Below, one piece after another: positions 7,663 to 13,315 of a stretch of 15,579 bases of DNA (within the stretch, counting starts at the first letter, position 1; each line of letters begins with the position of its first letter). The position numbers and the translations under genes were made by a program. Location of the stretch: NCBI GenBank assembly GCA_003249625.1, contig QKII01000097.1:1-15579 (forward strand), in the 5' to 3' direction. The notes beneath the pieces were generated by a model, which saw only the letters and a program-made list of their open reading frames with translations, ran no database searches and was not told where the DNA came from. The DNA is from Propionivibrio sp. GTDB lineage: Bacteria; Pseudomonadota; Gammaproteobacteria; Burkholderiales; Rhodocyclaceae.

Positions 7663-8283
7663 TCAGTCGCGCTCGGCCAACGCGCCGGCACGCCATTCCT
7701 GCATTGCCGGCAGCGCTGCCATGGTCTCGAGCCATTGCCGCGATGCTTCGGGAAGTTCGACGTGGTAGGTCAGGAAACGCCAGACGACCGGCGCGTACAT
7801 CGCGTCGGCAATGGTGAAGTGGCCGAAGAGGAACGGCCCCTTGCGTCCGAATTTCTGCCGGCATTCTTCCCAGATTGCGACGATGCGCGCGATATCAGCC
7901 GAGACTTGCGGCGTCGGCTCGGCGAACGGCTTGGAGGCTCGGACGTCCATCGGCATCCCCTCGCGAAGCGACGGGAAGCCGGCGTGCATCTCCGCGGAGA
8001 TCGAACGGGCCGAGGCTCGCGCCTTGCGTTCCGAAGGCAGCAGCGTTGAGACCTTCTCGGCGAGGTATTCACAGATCGCCAGCGAATCCCAGACGACGAC
8101 CTCGCCATCGATCAGGCACGGCACCTTGCCCGACGGCGAGTGTTTGAGAATCTCGCCTTTGGTCGCACTGGTGCGCAGGGGGATCAGGATTTCCTCAAAG
8201 TGCAGGCCGGCCTGCTTCATGGCCAGCCAGGGACGCAGGCTCCACGACGAATAGTTTCGGGTACCGATGACCAGTTTCATCAT
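7663..8283 (-). CDS. Glutathione S-transferase family protein
   Basis: A 206-residue cytosolic GST. The thioredoxin-like N-terminal domain (about 1-80) has NYSSWSLRPW at 10-19, where Ser12 or Ser13 is the likely thiol-activating residue. KVPCL with the cis-proline Pro55 and WDSLAI (65-70) for the glutathione gamma-glutamyl group follow. The all-alpha C-terminal domain includes FTIADAMYAPVVWR around 156-169. The NYSSWSLRPW start resembles a group of proteobacterial GSTs of unknown substrate; an exact class cannot be fixed by eye. The first ATG at 8283 has GGAG nine bases upstream. It lies 23 bases after the NDUFA9-like gene and 13 bases before cca, so it is almost certainly in an operon with them. 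Confidence 0.93.
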   Translation of the reverse strand: MMKLVIGTRNYSSWSLRPWLAMKQAGLHFEEILIPLRTSATKGEILKHSPSGKVPCLIDGEVVVWDSLAICEYLAEKVSTLLPSERKARASARSISAEMHAGFPSLREGMPMDVRASKPFAEPTPQVSADIARIVAIWEECRQKFGRKGPFLFGHFTIADAMYAPVVWRFLTYHVELPEASRQWLETMAALPAMQEWRAGALAERD

Positions 8284-8306
8284 GATGAAAAACTCCAGAA
8301 ATCAGG

Positions 8307-9266
8307 TCAGCGCCCGGAATGACGACGCAGTTCGTCCTGGCGTGACCTTGCAGAAAAAGGCTTCAGGTAGGTCGGCGCCACCGCCTCCAGCGACTGCGGC
8401 TGCCAGCCGGGGAAGTCGTGAAGGCCGTCGGTGATGCTATCCACCTGCAGGGACCGCAGATTGTCCGGGGACATCGGCGGCTTGGGCAGGGCGCCGAGTA
8501 TACCGGCCTGCAGCCGGGCGAGAAAATAGGGAAGGGCGTAAATTGGTCGTGCATGGCCGGTAAGCTGGCCGACGTAAGCCACCAGGTCGCGCAGACGGTA
8601 ACTGGTAGGCCCACCCAGTTCGTAAATTTTTCCGATGGTCTCGGTATTGCTCAAGGCGGCACAGAACGCATCGGCAACATCACCGACGTAGACCGGCTGG
8701 AAGCGGGTATTGGCGCCGGCTAGCGGCAGCAGCGGGAAAGCAGCAAGCAAGCCGGCGAACAAGTTCAGGAAGGCGTCGTTTGGCCCGAAGATGACCGACG
8801 GGCGGAACACCGTGACATCGAGTTCGTTCGCCGGGTCGAGGACGACGCCTTCGCCCGCCGCCTTGGAGCGCAGGTAGGCCGATGGCGCCTCGAGCGAGGC
8901 TCGCAGCGCGCTCATGTGAAGCAGGCGGCGCACGCCCGCCGTCTTCATCGCGGCGACGATCCGGCGCGGCAGTTCGACATGTGCGGCGGCAAATCGCTTG
9001 CCGTAGGGCCCCGTGCCGTCGCGGTCGTGCAGGATGCCGACGAGGTTGATGACCGCGTCGGCATCGCCGATCAGGTCGCCCAGCGTCAGCGGGTCATGAA
9101 TGTCGGCGGCAAGCAGACGCAATTTGGGCAGCAAGGTCAGCGACTTGCGGCGTTCCGGACGACGTGTCGGCACCGTTACCTGCACGCCAAGCGCCGCCAG
9201 ACGTCCGGCCAGACAGCTGCCGACAAAGCCGCTTCCTCCGAAAATCACCACCTTTGCAGGCATCAT
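8307..9266 (-). CDS. Complex I NDUFA9-family atypical SDR (NAD(P)-binding)
   Basis: A 319-residue extended or atypical short-chain dehydrogenase. The Rossmann glycine motif GGSGFVG lies at 10-16 after strand VVIF. The sequence DADAVINLVGIL (68-79) is characteristic of the NDUFA9-like branch. A YxxxK pair is present (Tyr131, Lys135), followed by FRPSVIFGPNDAFLN (154-168). Eukaryotic NDUFA9 is an accessory subunit of respiratory complex I that holds a nucleotide; the role of the bacterial relatives is unsettled and may be quinone- or complex I-related. No nuo gene is in the window. The ATG at 9266 has GGAGG (9273-9277 on the complement) at a six-base spacing. A small hairpin with 5-bp arms (9279-9283 and 9288-9292) sits just upstream of this ribosome site. 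Confidence 0.88.
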   Translation of the reverse strand: MMPAKVVIFGGSGFVGSCLAGRLAALGVQVTVPTRRPERRKSLTLLPKLRLLAADIHDPLTLGDLIGDADAVINLVGILHDRDGTGPYGKRFAAAHVELPRRIVAAMKTAGVRRLLHMSALRASLEAPSAYLRSKAAGEGVVLDPANELDVTVFRPSVIFGPNDAFLNLFAGLLAAFPLLPLAGANTRFQPVYVGDVADAFCAALSNTETIGKIYELGGPTSYRLRDLVAYVGQLTGHARPIYALPYFLARLQAGILGALPKPPMSPDNLRSLQVDSITDGLHDFPGWQPQSLEAVAPTYLKPFSARSRQDELRRHSGR

Positions 9267-9306
9267 GCGCCACCTCCACCGGCGTAAGCCGGAAGCTCTC
9301 GCGTGA

Positions 9307-11238
9307 CTACGGCAACTCCTCGGCCTTCGGCGTTGCGCGCGGGCCGATGATGCCGAGCCGCTCCTTCAGCGATTCGGGCCGGCCGTTGAACAGCACCGAG
9401 TAATAGACCGCGTTGCTCATCACCTTCTTGACGTAGTCGCGCGTTTCGTTGAACGGGATCGTCTCGGCGTAGACCGCGCCTTCCAGCGGGCGTTCGCCCA
9501 TCCACTTGCGCGCGCGTCCAGGTCCGGCGTTGTAACCCGCCGAAGCGAGCACCGGGCTGTTGTCGAGGCTCTCCATGACCATGCGCATGTAGCTGGTGCC
9601 GAGCAGCAGGTTGGTTTCGGTGTCGTTGACCTGCCCGTGATGGTAGTCCGTCAGGCCAATCTTCTTGGCTACCCAGCGGGCCGTCGCCGGCATCAGCTGC
9701 ATCAGCCCGGACGCGCCGGCCGACGAGCGGGCGTTGGTAACGAAGCGGCTCTCCTGACGCATCAGGCCATAGACCCACGCATCGTCGAGCGACTGGGTGC
9801 GCGCCGCCGGGCGTACCTGCTCGCTGAAGGGGGAGAGATAGCGCAAGGTGTAGTCGTGCTCGTCGCGAGTGCGGTCGGCGGCGGAAATCGCCCGGTCGTA
9901 GACTCCGGCGCGGTTGGCTACCGCAGCGGCGGCGAGCAATTCGCGGTCGTTCATTCCGCGCAAGGCCCAGTTCCATTCGCGGACGCCTTCAGTTCGCAGG
10001 TCGAGGCCGAACAGGGCCAGCGCGCGCTGGATGGCGGTACGTGATTCGATGGCAGCGATTTCCACCGCTGTCGGTGGCGTCGTCTGCGCTGGCGGCGTGA
10101 CGGCTCGCCCGAGCTCCTCGTCGGCGAGATTGCCGTAGAAATGCGGTTGTCCGGCCACTTTCGCGAACAAGGCGTCGGCCTCCTCCGTGCGCCCGCCGGC
10201 ACGGTAGGCACGTCCCAGCCAGTAGGTCCAGGTCGGTTGTTCGGCCAGCGACGGCGGCATCTTTTCGATGGTGGCGCGAACCGCGCCCCAATCCTGCGCA
10301 CGCAGCGCGGCGCGTACTTTCCATTGCGCCACGTCGTCGGACATCGGCACGTCGCCGGCCTTCATGTACCAGTCGAGCGCGTCGACCATGTGCCGCTGCG
10401 CGGCCTGCCAGCCAATCTGGCTCCAGGCCCAGCCTTTCTCGCCGGGTTGCAGGCGAGACCCGACCCTCTCCAGTTGCTCGGCCGCCATGCGCGGATCGTT
10501 GCGCGCGACACGGGCGATCGCCAATGCGGCAAGCTCGCGATTCATGCGGCTGGCTGAGGGGTTGGTCTTGACCAGCCATTTCAGCGGTGAATCGGTTACC
10601 GTCCTCGCTGTCGCTGGATCGGGGGTCTGGCTCTGCGGCAGGTAGTTCATGGCATAGCGCGCGCCGGCGAGCCGGTTTGTTTCGATCAGGCGACGGATGC
10701 GTGCCCAAACGTCGTCGGCGAGCACGCGTTTCTCAAGAATCAGCGCTTCCAATACCGGATAGCACGCCTCGGGCGTGTCTGTGAGCGTCAGCCAAAGCGG
10801 CATGGCGTCGTCGAGCATCGTCGCATCGCCGCGCAACCGGCGGCTCTGAAGGGCGTAGCACTGCAGTTCCTGGTCGGGCTGGAGCAGGGCCGGGAACTCG
10901 GCGTCGAATATTGCCCACTGCTGTTGCTTGCCGAGCTGTTTCAGCCACTCGCCACGCATTTTCTCGGCCAGGTAGCTGCCGCGGTTGTCTGCAAGGAATG
11001 AACGCACCCGCGCCGGATCGACGTCGTTCTTCAGTTCGAGCTGCAGCCGCCAGTAATCGATGTACGACGCCAGCAGATGCCCTTGCACCATACCGCCAAT
11101 GCGCTCAAGGCGCAGGCGATCGCCGGAACGGGTGGCATCACGCGCGGACAGGATCAGATCGTCGCCGGGAGCAGCACCGACCAGCGGGGAAAGGAGGGCG
11201 GAAAAGAGAAGCAGGAGGGCGGTGGTGCGGAACTTCAT
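9307..11238 (-). CDS. slt: Soluble lytic murein transglycosylase, Slt70 type
   Basis: A 643-residue periplasmic lytic transglycosylase that cleaves the MurNAc-GlcNAc bond with formation of 1,6-anhydroMurNAc, for wall turnover and remodelling. The start at 11238 gives a clear signal peptide (MKFRTTALLLLFSALLSPLVGAA), with likely cleavage after about residue 23. A long helical superhelix (U domain, about 25-390) precedes the linker and the C-terminal SLT domain (about 480-620). The catalytic Glu496 lies in YGLMRQESRF, followed by GASGLMQLMPATA at 508-520 and AGYNAGPGR at 567-575, all diagnostic of SLT. Length is close to E. coli Slt70 (645 with signal). It heads the run slt, NDUFA9-like, gst, cca, with a 40-base gap to the next gene. 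No good Shine-Dalgarno is visible before the ATG. Confidence 0.95.
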   Translation of the reverse strand: MKFRTTALLLLFSALLSPLVGAAPGDDLILSARDATRSGDRLRLERIGGMVQGHLLASYIDYWRLQLELKNDVDPARVRSFLADNRGSYLAEKMRGEWLKQLGKQQQWAIFDAEFPALLQPDQELQCYALQSRRLRGDATMLDDAMPLWLTLTDTPEACYPVLEALILEKRVLADDVWARIRRLIETNRLAGARYAMNYLPQSQTPDPATARTVTDSPLKWLVKTNPSASRMNRELAALAIARVARNDPRMAAEQLERVGSRLQPGEKGWAWSQIGWQAAQRHMVDALDWYMKAGDVPMSDDVAQWKVRAALRAQDWGAVRATIEKMPPSLAEQPTWTYWLGRAYRAGGRTEEADALFAKVAGQPHFYGNLADEELGRAVTPPAQTTPPTAVEIAAIESRTAIQRALALFGLDLRTEGVREWNWALRGMNDRELLAAAAVANRAGVYDRAISAADRTRDEHDYTLRYLSPFSEQVRPAARTQSLDDAWVYGLMRQESRFVTNARSSAGASGLMQLMPATARWVAKKIGLTDYHHGQVNDTETNLLLGTSYMRMVMESLDNSPVLASAGYNAGPGRARKWMGERPLEGAVYAETIPFNETRDYVKKVMSNAVYYSVLFNGRPESLKERLGIIGPRATPKAEELP

Positions 11239-11243
11239 GATAA

Positions 11244-11274
11244 GCTGAAATACCCATAAATACTGGCTTTCAGC
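11244..11274. promoter_or_regulatory. Inverted repeat in the slt/cyclo-ligase divergent gap
   Basis: GCTGAAA at 11244-11250 and TTTCAGC at 11268-11274 are perfect 7-bp inverted arms around a 17-base A/T-rich spacer, with arm centres 24 bp apart. They fill most of the 43-bp gap between the slt start (11238) and the cyclo-ligase start (11282). The gap must hold both leaders and at least parts of both promoters, so the arms could be operator half-sites or a hairpin in the mRNA leader. Function is not shown. Confidence 0.4.
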
Positions 11275-11281
11275 ATACCAC

Positions 11282-11896
11282 ATGAGCGCCGACCGAACGC
11301 CTGAAACTGCCCTCGGGCACGCGCGCCACAGCGACTGGCGCAAGGAGCTGCGTCGCGACGCCATTGCTCGCAGGATGGCATTGAGCAAACACGAGTGTGG
11401 GCACAACGCCGAGGCGATCCGCCGTCATCTGCACCGTCATTTTCCGCAATTGGCTGCGCTGCGTGTCGGCTTCTGCTGGCCGGTGAAGAACGAGCCCGAT
11501 CTGTGTCCGTTGCTCGCCCACTGGCACGCCGAGGGGCATCCGTCGTTCGCCGCGCTGCTGCCGGTGGTCGTCGCCCCGAATAGTCCGCTGGCTTTTCGCG
11601 TCTGGACGCCGGAGACCGCAATGAGCGAAGACCGCTACGGCATCCCCTCCCCGGCAAACGGCGAATTTCTCCAGCCGCAGGCGCTACTGATTCCCCTGGT
11701 TGCCTTCGACCCGGCCGGCTTCCGGCTCGGCTACGGGGGGGGCTTTTTTGATCGGACGCTGGCGTCGATACGCCCACGGCCACTCGCCATTGGCGTCGGC
11801 TTCGAACTGAACCGCGTCGAGACGATTCATCCTGAAGCGCACGACGAACCGCTCGACGCGATCGTTACCGAAGCCGGGGTGATGACCTTTACCTGA
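11282..11896 (+). CDS. 5-formyltetrahydrofolate cyclo-ligase
   Basis: A 204-residue member of the MTHFS/YgfA family, which converts 5-formyl-THF to 5,10-methenyl-THF with ATP and returns a storage folate to the one-carbon pool. The diagnostic phosphate-binding motif RLGYGGGFFDR is at 148-158. The N-terminal basic helix WRKELRRDAIARRMAL (19-34) also fits the family, as does DRYGIPSP (117-124). The ATG at 11282 is the only reasonable start, leaving 43 bp to the divergent slt gene; no clear Shine-Dalgarno precedes it. In gammaproteobacteria this gene follows the 6S RNA gene ssrS, but there is no room for 6S RNA here. It converges on the reductase gene with a 12-base gap. The E. coli name is ygfA/fau. 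Confidence 0.94.
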   Translation: MSADRTPETALGHARHSDWRKELRRDAIARRMALSKHECGHNAEAIRRHLHRHFPQLAALRVGFCWPVKNEPDLCPLLAHWHAEGHPSFAALLPVVVAPNSPLAFRVWTPETAMSEDRYGIPSPANGEFLQPQALLIPLVAFDPAGFRLGYGGGFFDRTLASIRPRPLAIGVGFELNRVETIHPEAHDEPLDAIVTEAGVMTFT

Positions 11897-11908
11897 GGCC
11901 CAAACGAC

Positions 11909-13219
11909 TCAGCGGAACTCGAACAGTTCGCGGTGGAAGCGTCCTGCGTTGAGGCCGAAATCGCGCTCCAACACCGTTTGCAGTGTCCGACCCCAGCGCG
12001 TCGGACCGCAGAACCAGACGCTGCCTGTCTTGCCCACGCACCGGCCGATGTCCGCCGCGGAGAAACGCCCGTCGCGACTGGTCACGCGCCGGTGTAACTG
12101 CACACCCGCCTTGCGGCAGAGTTCCTCCAGTCCGGCCGGATACGCCACATCCTTGGCGTTGCGAGCGCTGTAGAAAAGATGGACCTTTCCGTCCGCCCCG
12201 CCCTGCTTCGCCAACATCTCAAGCCGGGCCATGAAGGGCGCGACCCCGACCCCGCCGGCCACCCAGACCTGATCTTCGGCAACGTCGCCGAAATCGAAAC
12301 GTCCGTAGGGGCCTTCGAGGCTAACCGCATCCCCGACCTTGACCCGCCCCGGCAGGGCGCGCGTATAGTCGCCGAGCGGCTTGATGGCGAAGGCCAGTTC
12401 GGCTCCCGGCTTCCATTCCGAGGCGATCGAGAATGGGTGAGGGCCTTCGTCGCTTTCCAGTGTCAGCAGGGCGAACTGTCCTGCGGTGTGGCCGGGCCAG
12501 TCGGTCCCGGGGGCGATGGCTAATTCGAAAACACCGGACTCGCCGACCGCCGCCCGCGTAATCCGCCCGCTGTGGCGGCGCGAGGCCCCGATCATCCCCC
12601 TCAGCGAAATCACCGCAATGACGCTGCCGGCGACGCAAATCGCCGTCAGAACGATACCGAACGGCGTGGTCAGCAGGTTGTCTTTCCATAACATGATGAC
12701 GCTGTGATAGGCACCAAGCAGGAACATGACCGGGAAGCCCTTGTGCAGCTTGCGGAACCAGTTGTAGGGGACGAAGCGCAGGATCGAAACGATGCCCACG
12801 GCGATCATTCCCCACGCGGACCATTCGCCTACTTCCTTGGCCTGGCCGACCAGCGAGAAGCCGCCGCCGTGCTGGCCGTGTTGCCGTGAAACCGCCTCGA
12901 TCCAGCCCCATGAGATGAGCGTCCGGGGCGAAAGAATCAGCAACCAGTGCACAACGACCATCAGCACCGCGGCGATGCCGGTCCATTTGTGGACGTAATA
13001 CAGTTTGTCGAGTCCTCCCAGTTGCTGTTCCAGCCAGGCCGGACGCAGCGCCAACAGCATGCAGAGGCCCATCCAGCCGAGTGCCAATGCGCCGGTCAGC
13101 ACGGTGTATGCCGAACGCAAAGGGAAAAATGCGGAGGAAAACGTCAGGATGCCGGTGGGCTGAAGTACTGCCCAAAGCACGATGATCACGAGGGACAGGG
13201 GGAGAAAAAAGCGTTTCAT
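11909..13219 (-). CDS. Ferric reductase-like / NOX-like membrane flavohaem oxidoreductase
   Basis: A 436-residue membrane protein. About six transmembrane helices cover residues 4-207. One helix carries His77 and His91 (HX13H) and a later one His159 and His172 (HX12H), the paired ligands for two stacked b haems typical of the ferric reductase/NADPH oxidase superfamily. The cytoplasmic half (about 215-436) is an FNR-type dehydrogenase: HPFSIAS (261-267) for FAD, GPYGRF (303-308), the nucleotide loop GGVGVAPF (322-329), and CGP (404-406). Electrons should pass from NAD(P)H through FAD and the haems to an acceptor on the periplasmic side, Fe(III) or oxygen. The layout matches bacterial NOX homologues such as SpNOX as well as COG4097-type predicted ferric reductases; sequence alone does not decide the acceptor. 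The ATG at 13219 opens the first helix; no strong Shine-Dalgarno is seen. Confidence 0.9.
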   Translation of the reverse strand: MKRFFLPLSLVIIVLWAVLQPTGILTFSSAFFPLRSAYTVLTGALALGWMGLCMLLALRPAWLEQQLGGLDKLYYVHKWTGIAAVLMVVVHWLLILSPRTLISWGWIEAVSRQHGQHGGGFSLVGQAKEVGEWSAWGMIAVGIVSILRFVPYNWFRKLHKGFPVMFLLGAYHSVIMLWKDNLLTTPFGIVLTAICVAGSVIAVISLRGMIGASRRHSGRITRAAVGESGVFELAIAPGTDWPGHTAGQFALLTLESDEGPHPFSIASEWKPGAELAFAIKPLGDYTRALPGRVKVGDAVSLEGPYGRFDFGDVAEDQVWVAGGVGVAPFMARLEMLAKQGGADGKVHLFYSARNAKDVAYPAGLEELCRKAGVQLHRRVTSRDGRFSAADIGRCVGKTGSVWFCGPTRWGRTLQTVLERDFGLNAGRFHRELFEFR

Positions 13220-13269
13220 GGCCGTGAGAAATGACAGATATTGAGTGAGGCCATTGTCGCCTCGGTCCG

Positions 13270-13315
13270 GTTGCAAAGAATTTCGCCGAGAGGAAAGTCT
13301 GTTGCAAATCGTTTC
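13270..13315. repeat. Imperfect direct repeat upstream of the reductase gene
   Basis: GTTGCAAAGAATTTC at 13270-13284 and GTTGCAAATCGTTTC at 13301-13315 match at 12 of 15 positions with an offset of 31 bp, about three helical turns. They lie in the 94-bp gap before the reductase start, and the second copy overlaps the stop codon of the upstream GGDEF-EAL gene. On the - strand each copy contains TTGCAA, loosely like a -35 element. Paired protein-binding sites or tandem promoters are possible. Confidence 0.4.

Noticed and set aside
9279..9292. CCGGC/GCCGG hairpin between slt and the NDUFA9-like gene as a terminator
   Set aside because: The stem is only 5 bp with no following U-tract on the transcribed strand. 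It more likely affects translation of the downstream gene, if anything.
11239..11281. Possible 6S RNA gene upstream of the cyclo-ligase
   Set aside because: 6S RNA precedes this gene in gammaproteobacteria, but only 43 bp separate it from slt here, far too short for 6S RNA of about 180 bases.
13247..13263. GAGGC/GCCTC hairpin between the GGDEF-EAL gene and the reductase as a terminator
   Set aside because: A short 5-bp stem with a 7-base loop and no T-run on either strand, so there is no support for termination.
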